Position numbers and translations under genes: made by a program | In this document: positions 27,418 through 36,009 of the stretch, piece by piece | Numbering within the stretch: position 1 is the first letter of the stretch | How the letters are laid out: every line of letters begins with the position of its first letter | DNA from: Pleurocapsa sp. PCC 7319 | GTDB taxonomy: Bacteria; Cyanobacteriota; Cyanobacteriia; Cyanobacteriales; Xenococcaceae | Length of the DNA stretch: 64,000 nucleotides | Direction: 5' to 3' | Assembly: GCF_000332195.1 (NCBI RefSeq) | Contig: NZ_KB235922.1 | Span: 186,001-250,000 of the forward strand | Notes under the pieces: model-generated | The model's database searches: none | Told to the model about the DNA's origin: nothing | What the model saw: the letters and a program-made list of their open reading frames with translations, nothing else

Positions 27418-27840
27418 CTAGAGAAACGAGCCAAGTCGATCATAATCAGCTTTTGTCGGTTCGCTATTTTGAGCATCATTAAGTTCGTGTCGCAGCTTGG
27501 CACCTTCTTCATACACCAGCTTACGGCAACGCTGGATGCCTCCTAAAGGTTGATGATCTGACGCACAGTGCCAAGGATTGTAGGAAAGGTTTTCGCAAAA
27601 CTCAAATTGCTCTGGTGCAGTGAAGTCTTGAGGGGGGATTGTTAGGATAGATTCGGGAACTGAATCGGAGATCTCGAATATCCCTCTTAAAAGAGCCTGT
27701 TGTTTGGGATGCTGTCCGCGTTTTTGCGGATCTTTATTTTTCATCATTTCGAGCTGTATCTTGGTGACGTGCTCGATCATTTCTGCTTCTCCCTCAGGAA
27801 TGACTTCTAAAGGATGCTGTGATATTTTCTGGGCGTTCAT
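27418..27840 (-). pseudogene. Internally deleted catalase-family (y4iL-like) remnant
   Basis: A 140-codon intact frame. It looks like the N-terminal segment of heme catalase-family proteins (PEGEAEMIEHVTKIQLEMM, then RGQHPKQQALLRG) joined near residue 62-68 to their C-terminal segment (FCENLSYNPWHCASDHQPLGG, about 79-100, then RCRKLVYEEGAKLRHELN). The roughly 250-residue core with the heme pocket, distal His and proximal Tyr is missing, so it cannot be a working catalase. The frame is undisturbed, so a short expressed protein is possible. It sits in the middle of the minus-strand block. Confidence 0.65.
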
Positions 27841-28107
27841 AGATTAGTCCTCAGTATTATTTAGGATTATTTTTAGGGCAAGACCGTAGCAAACTTGAAT
27901 TCAAATAGCAAAGAAAAGAGAATTTCTTTAAATGACTACAAATAGCCAAACATTAAAATAAGAAACGTTTTATTGTACACAATGCTCGATATTTCTCTGT
28001 TTAGCACTGACTTAGTCCAGATTGTTTTACAGACATTGATTGATGAATCGATCTTAAAAATCATCTTCCCCTACCCCCCTATCCATCATTTCAAAATTGT
28101 CAGAGTA
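27841..28107. other. Intergenic gap with nothing recognised
   Basis: 267 AT-rich bases between the catalase remnant and the upstream secreted-protein gene. No repeat, RNA gene or coding remnant seen. Confidence 0.4.
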
Positions 28108-28755
28108 TTAATTAACTAGCTCAAATGAAGCAAAAAAATTATCGATTGACTTGGCAGAAATAGCATCATTTTGTTGCCTGACAGCCAAAACATAGAGACG
28201 CTGCTCTACGAGCAATAAGCGATAAACAATAGTTTCCTCTTTATTTTGCAGTTGAAATTGCTTGCCTGGATAGTTAGCAAAAGTAATATCATCGTCAGCA
28301 ATTTTAGTTAAATCCACCTTGTTATCGATAATGTAATCTCGCGATCGCTCCAAGACTTCTGGAACATTGTCAACTCTTTGGGGAGCTACTTCTTCCGAGT
28401 AAGCCACCACATAGCGAGAAGATGAGGGATGAGTCGCAATAATATCGAAATTAATATCTCCCTTAGGAGCTTCCACTGTTTCGACTTCATGGCTAATAGC
28501 TCCAGAAGGTATCAAAACAGTAAATCCTACTTCTGGCATCATAACTCGCGACCAGGATAGAGCTGTTTCTTCAATTTCGATCGAGGGTTCGGCAACAGTT
28601 TCTCTCTTTTCAAATCTATGGATTTCTTCTTCAAATTGCTCCTGACCCTTCTCAAAAAAATCGGGGCGATCGAATAAACCTGCGATCGCAGGGGGGGAAA
28701 ATATCCCAGAGATAGCCAGTAAAATAGGTAAGCTGAGGCGAGTATATTTTTTCAT
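28108..28755 (-). CDS. Secreted hypothetical protein
   Basis: A 215-residue protein with a clear Sec signal peptide (MKKYTRLSLPILLAISGIF, probable cut after PPAIA) and a charged linker (EEEIHRFEKRET). The remaining roughly 145 residues look like a small alpha/beta domain (GFTVLIPSG, NYPGKQFQLQ, TIVYRLLLVEQRLYVLAV, FFASFELV). This pattern recalls PsbP/DcrB-like domains, but I cannot assign the family. Probably periplasmic. It lies 100 bases downstream of the hydrolase-SBP fusion on the same strand. Confidence 0.75.
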   Translation of the reverse strand: MKKYTRLSLPILLAISGIFSPPAIAGLFDRPDFFEKGQEQFEEEIHRFEKRETVAEPSIEIEETALSWSRVMMPEVGFTVLIPSGAISHEVETVEAPKGDINFDIIATHPSSSRYVVAYSEEVAPQRVDNVPEVLERSRDYIIDNKVDLTKIADDDITFANYPGKQFQLQNKEETIVYRLLLVEQRLYVLAVRQQNDAISAKSIDNFFASFELVN

Positions 28756-28855
28756 CGATAATATGGGATAACTATTAGGTTTAACTCAGTTATAAGAACT
28801 CCTAGTTTTGTAGTAGTACGGCGAATAAGAGCGTAATATTTTGATGGTTAAAATG

Positions 28856-31363
28856 CTAGTTTGTTCGCTCATTTAAACAATAATCAGTATCGGACACAGA
28901 TTGAGAGAAGTATTCTCCTAGCCATTTATCCTGCAATTGTTCTACTTGTTGACTCCGAATAAAGGTATTGACAGTAGCGCGCCACTGGGAATCGCTTTGA
29001 GGCAAAATCAGTCCATAGAAATCACAGGTTAAAGGATCTTTTGGGATTAATTGATAATTTTCCGATCCTAAATTTTGTCGCTCGATTTCTCCTATTAGCA
29101 AAACTCCATCACTAATAAAAGCATCGAGATTACCGTTGGCAACGGCTCGAACTCCTTCCATTCTGGCTTTTGAACCCTGAAAATCAACTATTTCTGCCTC
29201 AGAATAAGTTTTTTGCACAAATTCGCTGGTTTTCGTATCTTGAAGCACCCCTGTTTTAACTGCTGTTAAGCTGCTTTCTGGATCGATTTTTGCTGCATTT
29301 TGATTGTTAACTAGAAAGCGAGTGCCACTAACAAAAAAAGGAGAGGAAAAACGGACTCCTTCTTGATTTCTCCGAATACTGTTAGGACCGCATTCAAGGT
29401 CAACAGTATTCTGCTGTACTAATTCAAAACGATTTTCTAGGTTAGAGGATAATTTAATTACTTCAATACCAGAGGAAATATTGAGTTTTTTGGCTAAATG
29501 CTCTCCTAGTAAATTAGCAAAATCTTCACAGTAGCCAGTCCAGACATCCTGCTGTTCGTCTATGTAGCCAAAAGGAGCTGCATCGCTTCTCATGGCTATT
29601 TTCAGGGTTTGGGTGTTCTCAATTTTCGTCAAAACACGGCTGTTTTTTCTGGGAGCGGTGGCAACTACCGCTTCGGGGATGGGCGGAGTGGGAGGAGTAT
29701 TACCATAAGCTTGTTTTAGTTGTTCTGGAGTTAATGATTCAACTAAATATAAGGGCGTTTCTGCGGGACTAATGGTTTGGGTATAGGTAGAACTGAGATA
29801 GGGTTGATAGTCAGAGCGATCGCGTAAATGAACTTCCAAAAAAGCGAGGCTGATTGCTTTTAAATAGTCTCTTGCTATCTTGGAATTGAGAGAGCCTTTC
29901 AAAATATCGGGAAAGTCGCTACCTTCCTCAGTATCACTGATAGAGCCATGTCCTGCCCCTACCATGACCCCCAAATATTTATGTTCGGTTTCTAACCACA
30001 GAAAAGGATGAACTTGTTCTTCAATAAAAGGAGCTACAATATCTTGACTACCACCCAAAATCATCGTGGGAATAGTTATCTGCTTCAGGCTTTCTGGACC
30101 CAAAACCGAACTGGTCACGGGGTTAAATGCTAATGATACTTTGATGCGAGAATCTGCTAACTTATAGTTTCCTGATGGCAAAGAACTAGCACGACACTGA
30201 AGAAGCATTGAAGTATTGAGAGTGGGTTGATTTTGCTGACATACTTGGTTAATTCTTTTTTGGTTCAGAGGCGCACCAGCAAGAGCCAAGGCGGTATAAC
30301 CGCCAAAAGAATGACCCAGAACACCTACTTTTTCCCAATCAATCGGGACTTGAAATGCTGAATGATTTTCGATCTCATCTAAAAGATAAGTTACATCTAG
30401 AGGTCTACTATAAAATTCCAATGGGCTAACATCGACGCTCAGTTCTCCTTGCAGAAAAGCTTTTTTATACTCACTATTGCTACCTATGTGTTCGGGAACG
30501 ACGACAACGTATCCGTGAGAAGCTAAATGTTCTGCCAAATACTGAAAATGGGAGCGACTCGAACCCAAACCATGAGTTATTATTGCTAGGGGAGCGGGTT
30601 TAGTTTGACCTTCAGGCAAATAGAGATCTGCATCAAGATTATAAAATTCACTAAAACCTCTTGTAGTCTGACGTATACGATCTATCTTGAAGGCGATCGC
30701 TTTTTGAGTGACAGAATAAGACCCTGCTTGACGTAAATCTGGCATTTGCTCGACATCTAATTCTTGCACTGAAGGGCTTTCGCTCTTGGCTACTTGAGAA
30801 ACCGCTTCAACCGAAGTATCCTTATACTGCAAAAAATTTGCTGTCTCTTGGATCAGAGAAATAATCAACTGCGTATCGAGTTGAATTTCCTCGGTAGGAA
30901 AGTGACGCATGACATTAATTGCAGTTAAACCTTCTGGGTCTGCTGCTGCAAGGATAAGGGCAGCGCGGATCGCATAAATACCGTTGCGCTCTGGGTGAGT
31001 ATAAATTGCCTCTCCCATGCTCTTAAGTAAATCTTCTCCCATCGGCATGTTTGTCATTCGATATACAGTTATCGCATCAACATCAAACTTTTGCTGCAAT
31101 GCTTGACGTAACTGAGACAAAACTTGCGGTTCTAAGCGATTAGCATAGAAGGCAAATTCTGGCGTTATTTTACCTTCTTTGGCAAACACTTCCAAAGAGT
31201 CAACTGAGAGGTGAAATTCACCTAATACGGGCAGAGAGAAACCGACGCGCTCTGCTCCCAGACTAGGCTTGGGTTTTAATCCCATAGACATTGTTCCACA
31301 ACCAGCCAGCAAAGTTGTAATAATTATGTTTAAGAGTTTTTTTCTCATTTTGTGGGGAATCAT
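28856..31363 (-). CDS. Alpha/beta hydrolase (DUF1400 type) fused to a family-3 solute-binding domain
   Basis: An 835-residue exported lipoprotein-like fusion. The signal has a lipobox LLAGC (Cys22). Residues about 35-185 resemble the DUF1400 region found before cyanobacterial hydrolases. Residues about 240-540 are an alpha/beta hydrolase of the PAF-acetylhydrolase/dienelactone type, with the oxyanion HG in IITHGLGSS and nucleophile Ser352 in LGHSFGGY. After a proline-rich linker (TPPTPPIPEAVV), residues about 585-830 form an SBP_bac_3 domain (LKIAMRSDAAPFGYID, DLECGPNSIRRN). I know each domain separately, but this fusion is unusual, and no ABC permease lies nearby. The binding domain could present substrate to the hydrolase or act as a sensor. 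Confidence 0.85.
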   Translation of the reverse strand: MIPHKMRKKLLNIIITTLLAGCGTMSMGLKPKPSLGAERVGFSLPVLGEFHLSVDSLEVFAKEGKITPEFAFYANRLEPQVLSQLRQALQQKFDVDAITVYRMTNMPMGEDLLKSMGEAIYTHPERNGIYAIRAALILAAADPEGLTAINVMRHFPTEEIQLDTQLIISLIQETANFLQYKDTSVEAVSQVAKSESPSVQELDVEQMPDLRQAGSYSVTQKAIAFKIDRIRQTTRGFSEFYNLDADLYLPEGQTKPAPLAIITHGLGSSRSHFQYLAEHLASHGYVVVVPEHIGSNSEYKKAFLQGELSVDVSPLEFYSRPLDVTYLLDEIENHSAFQVPIDWEKVGVLGHSFGGYTALALAGAPLNQKRINQVCQQNQPTLNTSMLLQCRASSLPSGNYKLADSRIKVSLAFNPVTSSVLGPESLKQITIPTMILGGSQDIVAPFIEEQVHPFLWLETEHKYLGVMVGAGHGSISDTEEGSDFPDILKGSLNSKIARDYLKAISLAFLEVHLRDRSDYQPYLSSTYTQTISPAETPLYLVESLTPEQLKQAYGNTPPTPPIPEAVVATAPRKNSRVLTKIENTQTLKIAMRSDAAPFGYIDEQQDVWTGYCEDFANLLGEHLAKKLNISSGIEVIKLSSNLENRFELVQQNTVDLECGPNSIRRNQEGVRFSSPFFVSGTRFLVNNQNAAKIDPESSLTAVKTGVLQDTKTSEFVQKTYSEAEIVDFQGSKARMEGVRAVANGNLDAFISDGVLLIGEIERQNLGSENYQLIPKDPLTCDFYGLILPQSDSQWRATVNTFIRSQQVEQLQDKWLGEYFSQSVSDTDYCLNERTN

Positions 31364-31365
31364 GC

Positions 31366-31548
31366 CTACTCTTCGATAACGGGAACTTCTTTAAATAAAC
31401 TTAGACCTTCTACGTATTCGTGAGTAAACTCATATTCCTGTTGCTGAAATTTCAAGTATTGAGTGCGTTCTGCTAATTCGTCTTCGCTTAATGCTGGAGA
31501 AAAAATAGCCATTTTTTCTGGGACGATTGTTTTTGACTTATGCTCCAT
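31366..31548 (-). CDS. Small 60-residue ORF coupled to the hydrolase-SBP gene
   Basis: Acidic 60-residue product whose TAG stop lies 2 bases before the hydrolase ATG, a strong sign of translational coupling. The tail QQQEYEFTHEYVEGLSLFKE resembles the N-terminal approach segment of cyanobacterial lipoxygenases (E-Y-x-Y/F-x-x-x-Y-x-x-x-x-L). It could be a lipoxygenase remnant, but this rests on recall of a short motif. No signal peptide or cysteines. Confidence 0.5.
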   Translation of the reverse strand: MEHKSKTIVPEKMAIFSPALSEDELAERTQYLKFQQQEYEFTHEYVEGLSLFKEVPVIEE

Positions 31549-31972
31549 TATTCAGTTGCTCCTTGGAATTCTAAAAATAGCAGTACAACACTACGGAGAG
31601 TTGAAGAGCTATGTGCCGACTCTGCTTTCGTAACCTACTACTCTCTTTTTCTGAGTCTTAAACACACGAGAACCATACGAAATATCCAATCACGATGTCA
31701 TCTATCATTGGGTATACTCTAATCTAGTCATTATTTCATCAGTTCCGTTACAAAAAACTGAGGCTAGCTTGTAATCCAATAAATACTTAAGTTACTACTC
31801 AAGCGAAGGAACTCAAAGCAAGCATTTATAGCAATACGTTTTGAGGTTAGAACACTAGTAGGTCATCAAGTTTGATTTGATGGATAGGATAAAAGTTCGG
31901 AGTACTCCCTGCGGGTTGGCGTTAGCCTTCTCGTAAGAGTGAAGCAAGCTATGGAGTACTCCCTGCGGGAGA

Positions 31973-32008
31973 AGCTTCCCGTGCATGACTAGCTTCCCGT
32001 GCATGACT
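31973..32008. repeat. Perfect 18-bp tandem duplication
   Basis: AGCTTCCCGTGCATGACT occurs twice head to tail with no spacer, inside a GC-rich patch that also holds two copies of GGAGTACTCCCTGCGGG. Confidence 0.9.
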
Positions 32009-32101
32009 AGCTCCGCGTCGCGCTACGGAATTAAAAGATTTAATCCTCATTTCTAACTTGAGCTACTACTAGTGATTGCTTCAATCGTTTTTTAAATGAT
32101 T

Positions 32102-32129
32102 GTTGGGTTTCACTATCGTTCTACCCAAC
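32102..32129. repeat. GTTGGGT/ACCCAAC hairpin repeat
   Basis: A 7-bp inverted repeat around TTCACTATCGTTCT. Very similar TTGTTGGGTTTC...ACCCAACC units are common dispersed repeats in cyanobacteria (from recall). Confidence 0.55.
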
Positions 32130-32439
32130 CTACTAAGTCTCCAGTCAATACATGAGAATTGGTATTAGTTATTGATCATTCGTGACAAGTTAAGAAAAAC
32201 TAGTTTTAGTCAACTACTACAAATAGTGTCTTTTATCCCTGTTTTATGACTATGGGGAGCAAAATACGAGTATAAGACATTAAAGCTATTTTTGTCGATC
32301 TCTCTGTTCCTGATTTTTCAGACTTATTGCCCTAAATTTACGAAAAAGGGTTTATTTTGTCAAACACTAAATATGGATTATAGTCGCTCGCTTGGCGCGA
32401 TCGCCGATTGCCGAGATTAAAGTTTATGGAGATAGCCCA

Positions 32440-32475
32440 AAAGCTAAAAGCTAAGAGCTAAAAGCTAAAAGCTAG
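32440..32475. repeat. AGCTAAA heptamer repeats
   Basis: About five units of AGCTAAA/AGCTAAG in tandem, downstream of the DUF389 gene. Confidence 0.8.
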
Positions 32476-32577
32476 AGACCATTTGACAAAAAGCGTAGAC
32501 CCATAACTTGTCACCAATGGTTATTGATTGAGTTTTTTGTCTGTTTAATTTTTTGGCAACAGAAGCCATTAGACTCA

Positions 32578-33597
32578 TCAATTATTGGATGCAGCAGAAC
32601 TCTTAATTTCTACCACTCGACCGATGTTAAAAATCAAGCTGACGCGCTGACCCGATTCTTTGGCAACAAAATCTTCTAAAAGCCCCACTTGCTTTGGAGT
32701 TAAAGTACCCGTTAGGAAAGCATCAAAGTGAGCTTGGGGAGGGTCGGTTAACCAATCGATTTCACTGTCAACTATTTCGACACGCTCGAAGGTATTAGAA
32801 TTTGCTAGGACATCTCGGATTAGAAGTTCGAGTTTTTGTTGTTGTACTAATCGGACAAAGCTAATGCCCAAAGGAATAATCAATATGGCAGTAAAAATCG
32901 CTGTCCGCGTCAAAGCTTTTCGACCAAAACGCAGTGAGGCACAGCCTGTAATTAAAAAGATGAGCATACAGGAGAGGGTAATGCCTAGTAGATTGGTCAC
33001 GTATAACAGTGTTGCACCTATACTAAGCCTCCAGTCTGCTTGAGATAGACCTAAGCCAATGACACAAAGTGGTGGCATGAGAGCTACAGAGATCGCCGTA
33101 CCAGCCAAACTAGAAGAAATTTTGGGTTCTAGTTTGGCAAAGCCAGCAATTGCCCCTGCTGCCAGCGCAATTCCCAAATCGACTAGAGTCGGTTGCGATC
33201 GCGATGTTACTTCGCTACCAAATTCGGGAGCTGCTATCACCAAACCCAGCCAACCCAGCAAACAAGCTAGAGCAATTGAAATTAGCGTTCCGGCGATAAT
33301 TGCTATGCCCGATTTTCGATACATAACACCATTTCCTGCTAGGGCTGCAAAGGCGAGGGATCTGATCGGCAGCATCAAAGGAGCAACAATCATGGCACCA
33401 ATAATTACAGCCGTATTGTTAGAAAGTAGTCCTAAAGTAGCAATGGCACAAGCACCTACAGTTAACGCTAGATAGGAAATATCGAGTTTTGAATCTTCTA
33501 AAAGACCCGAGTTGATTTTCTTCCTTCCTTCTTGATCGGGTTTTCTGAAGCTCAAATCTTGGAAATAGCTGGGAAGACTCATGGGAAATAATTTCAC
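32578..33597 (-). CDS. DUF389-family membrane protein
   Basis: A 339-residue protein with six to seven helices in the first 230 residues and a soluble C-terminal domain. The DUF389 signature is clear: NNTAVIIGAMIVAPLMLPI (about 58-76) and AKLEPKISSSLAGTAISVAL (about 154-173), then MPPLCVIGLGLS. The C-terminal part (VDSEIDWLTDPPQAHFDAFL, then FVAKESGQRVSLIFNIGRVV) resembles a small sensor-like fold. The molecular function of DUF389 proteins is not known to me. It lies between the two parts of the DUF1254-rich block. Confidence 0.9.
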   Translation of the reverse strand: MKLFPMSLPSYFQDLSFRKPDQEGRKKINSGLLEDSKLDISYLALTVGACAIATLGLLSNNTAVIIGAMIVAPLMLPIRSLAFAALAGNGVMYRKSGIAIIAGTLISIALACLLGWLGLVIAAPEFGSEVTSRSQPTLVDLGIALAAGAIAGFAKLEPKISSSLAGTAISVALMPPLCVIGLGLSQADWRLSIGATLLYVTNLLGITLSCMLIFLITGCASLRFGRKALTRTAIFTAILIIPLGISFVRLVQQQKLELLIRDVLANSNTFERVEIVDSEIDWLTDPPQAHFDAFLTGTLTPKQVGLLEDFVAKESGQRVSLIFNIGRVVEIKSSAASNN

Positions 33598-33963
33598 TCT
33601 CTTTTCTGTTCTTATTTGCGTGATACCAATTCTCGAAAATAACGAGAGACTTGTGACAGGGTAAGCTATTAGCCTTTAGCCTTTAGCCTTTAGCCTTTAG
33701 CCTTTAGCCTTTAGCTTTATTGGATATTTGAGCTTTTTCATTGACTCTAAGAATATTTTTATCTCTCCAGCTACTTTTAGGAATTGGTATGAGTTCGGAG
33801 TCCTAAAGGAGTCCTAAAGGATTAGCTCCTTCGTCGGGTCACCGCTACGCATATTCGGAGTAGTGATTTTTAATCACAATCACGAACGCGCAAGTAGCTT
33901 CGTCGAACTCACGTTTATCTAGAGGCGATCGCTAGAAATCGATCGCTGAATTGTTGTATTTTT
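33598..33963. repeat. TTAGCCT heptamer array and GC-rich repeats
   Basis: Six perfect copies of TTAGCCT (33669-33710) and a degenerate TTAGCTT, then GGAGTCCTAAAGGAGTCCTA-type repeats (about 33797-33820). A hairpin GCGATCG-CTAGAAAT-CGATCGC (33925-33946) lies 17 bases past the stop of the DUF1254 gene transcribed toward it. No gene seen. Confidence 0.85.
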
Positions 33964-34995
33964 TTACTCCACAACCTCAACATCGGGGAGTTTATATTCT
34001 CGTGCCAGGACAGAAGAGCCTGGTTTATAAACCCGCATCAGAAAGTTCCATCCTTCGGTAATATCAACTCGATTGGGCTTCTCTCCACACTGCTCCCTCG
34101 AACCAAAGAAAGCAGTGAATGTTCCATCTTCATTTAGTTCGACGTTACGGTCATTGACAACGTTGTTTTCAGATTTCATAAAGCCATCTTTTCCATACAT
34201 AGTGAGAGACCAGAACGCATCGTTGTCTGGAATAGCATAGGTAGCACTGTAGCACTTAGTATGGTCGGATGGTCCTGCATAATTAATATAGACCGCATCT
34301 TCTTCGGGGAACAATCCCCAAGCCCCAGCAGCGCCGATATGCCGAGTTTCCTCATTGACCTGTCCTTTTTTTCCCATCCAGTTGAGTTCTCCCTCTTGCC
34401 TCATCACATCGGATTCGTACTGGTCGAATTTTTGAAATTCCTGTTCATACTCTGTTCTTAAAGCCAACATCGAATCCTTGTCCCATTTTGGATTGGGAAA
34501 TGGGTCTGCACTTGAAGCATTGATCGTAATCTGTTTCTGAAGATCGTTGACAAGAGCTACATCTTGCTCATCGGACGGATCCATCAATTGAATTCTCTGG
34601 ATAACTGCAACATATTTGGTATCATCTGGTATCTGATGAGTTCCAGGTTCGTAAAAAACGGCAGGGGCGTAGTGGTCATTGTCAACTACATAAACCGAAA
34701 AATAGCGATCGTCAGGAAACTCAGGGATGGTTACGGTAGCACCACCTTCGGTGTCTACCACTGCACCAGCATAGAGTGTATCTTTGTTCATACGGACGAC
34801 GGTCTGTTCGTCGAGAGGAGTTGGTTCGGTGATATAGAAGAATTCATTAACTTTGTCTCCTGCATTCTTCTGAAATTGGGCTAAGGTAAAATCCACCTCG
34901 GCACGGATGTAAGTCTCAGGGGTGACTTTTTCTAGGGAGGCAGTAAATCCGCAGGTAAAAATGGTCGCTGCGATTCCAATTATTACTTTTTTCAT
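33964..34995 (-). CDS. Exported DUF1254/DUF1214-domain protein (copy 3)
   Basis: A 343-residue protein with a signal-like N-terminus (MKKVIIGIAATIFTCGFTAS), so probably periplasmic. DUF1254 motif VVRMNKDTLYAGAVVDTEGG (about 67-86); DUF1214 motifs DAFWSLTMYGKDGFMKSENN and EDGTFTAFFGSREQCG. It ends REYKLPDVEVVE, like copy 2. It is 36 bases downstream of copy 4 on the same strand, so the pair is likely one operon. Family function unknown. Confidence 0.9.
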   Translation of the reverse strand: MKKVIIGIAATIFTCGFTASLEKVTPETYIRAEVDFTLAQFQKNAGDKVNEFFYITEPTPLDEQTVVRMNKDTLYAGAVVDTEGGATVTIPEFPDDRYFSVYVVDNDHYAPAVFYEPGTHQIPDDTKYVAVIQRIQLMDPSDEQDVALVNDLQKQITINASSADPFPNPKWDKDSMLALRTEYEQEFQKFDQYESDVMRQEGELNWMGKKGQVNEETRHIGAAGAWGLFPEEDAVYINYAGPSDHTKCYSATYAIPDNDAFWSLTMYGKDGFMKSENNVVNDRNVELNEDGTFTAFFGSREQCGEKPNRVDITEGWNFLMRVYKPGSSVLAREYKLPDVEVVE

Positions 34996-35031
34996 GGCAA
35001 TTTTACTGGTTAGAGGATAAGAATATGATTA

Positions 35032-36009
35032 TTATTTGGTAATTTTAACGGTATTATTTATTTCATCCGTATAGGCTACGATTTTTTCAACGCTCTCTGG
35101 CACATAAAGCCGAATCAACTGGCTCCACCCAGAGACAACATTGATATTATTTTCAGCATCAGGACAATTAAAGTGAAATGTGTAAGAACCATCTTGATTG
35201 GGAGTGGCTTGACGATTATTGAGAGCGAAGGGTTCTGTAGCTATCCAACCTTCTCGATCGTAGACAGAGACAGAGAAGAAACCACCCTTATCAAAGTTCA
35301 GTGGAGGTTGCGGTAACGTCATTGAGGCACACTCGGCTGATTCTGATATTTCTGACGGTGGCTGAATTGTTACCACGTATGAAGCATGCTTTGCTGGTAA
35401 ACCCCCCCAGCCTCCAGCACTAGCGATGAGAAACATTTCAGGATCGACCTCATCTTTAGTGCCAAACATCAGCCAGGGTTTAGTAATTTCAGTTTTTCTG
35501 GCTTCTAATTGAGAACGAACTTTATTCAGACTTTCTTGGTCAAAGCTTTTTGATGTATAGGGATTCGATGATTCTGCTACGATTTGAATATTATCTTGAT
35601 GTTCGTGGGCTTCTTTAAGTCCCCCATCGTCCAGGGTTCTGACACCCGTGCGAATATTCAAAAAAACGTGGCTACCCAATGCAACCATGTCTGGTGTAAT
35701 TGTCAATTCTTCCCCAGGATATACAGCAGCAATAGTATAGTGATGCTCGTCAATAACCTGAATTATCGAATATACATCCCAGCTAGGATTGATTAATTTT
35801 GCCCCTTGGGAGATGTCAACAACAGCATGGCTGTATAAAACATCTTGATTTTCACGAATCACAAACTGATTATCCTTACTGGACATTTTTCTAGAATGTC
35901 GAATAGTATTGACTGGGTGATTTTTGACGTGATCTGAAAAATATTTATCGGTTTCAGCAACAATAAAATTATCAGTTGTTACGGTAGTTAGATTACTTTG
36001 AGTCATCAC
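35032..36009 (-). CDS. DUF1254/DUF1214-domain protein (copy 4)
   Basis: A 325-residue protein with the same architecture: DUF1254 motif VIRENQDVLYSHAVVDISQG (about 50-69) and DUF1214 motifs KGGFFSVSVYDREGWIATEP and NQDGSYTFHFNCPD. There is no signal peptide, unlike copy 3 just downstream, and the C-terminus lacks the LPD tail of copies 2 and 3. First gene of the eleven-gene minus-strand run. Confidence 0.87.
   Translation of the reverse strand: MMTQSNLTTVTTDNFIVAETDKYFSDHVKNHPVNTIRHSRKMSSKDNQFVIRENQDVLYSHAVVDISQGAKLINPSWDVYSIIQVIDEHHYTIAAVYPGEELTITPDMVALGSHVFLNIRTGVRTLDDGGLKEAHEHQDNIQIVAESSNPYTSKSFDQESLNKVRSQLEARKTEITKPWLMFGTKDEVDPEMFLIASAGGWGGLPAKHASYVVTIQPPSEISESAECASMTLPQPPLNFDKGGFFSVSVYDREGWIATEPFALNNRQATPNQDGSYTFHFNCPDAENNINVVSGWSQLIRLYVPESVEKIVAYTDEINNTVKITK

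Larger units (their letters stand above)
31549..32577. other. 1-kb gap with repeats and no gene
   Basis: No coding sequence could be supported. Contents: direct repeats GGAGTACTCCCTGCGGG at 31899-31915 and 31953-31969; a perfect 18-bp tandem duplication at 31973-31990 and 31991-32008; a hairpin GTTGGGT/ACCCAAC at 32102-32129; and AGCTAAA-type heptamers at 32440-32475. The rest is AT-rich spacer, including the promoter region of the small coupled ORF. Confidence 0.6.

Noticed and set aside
31540-31722. 60-codon plus-strand ORF divergent from the coupled small ORF
   Set aside because: Overlaps the other start and has low-complexity, unrecognised sequence; no ribosome-binding site.
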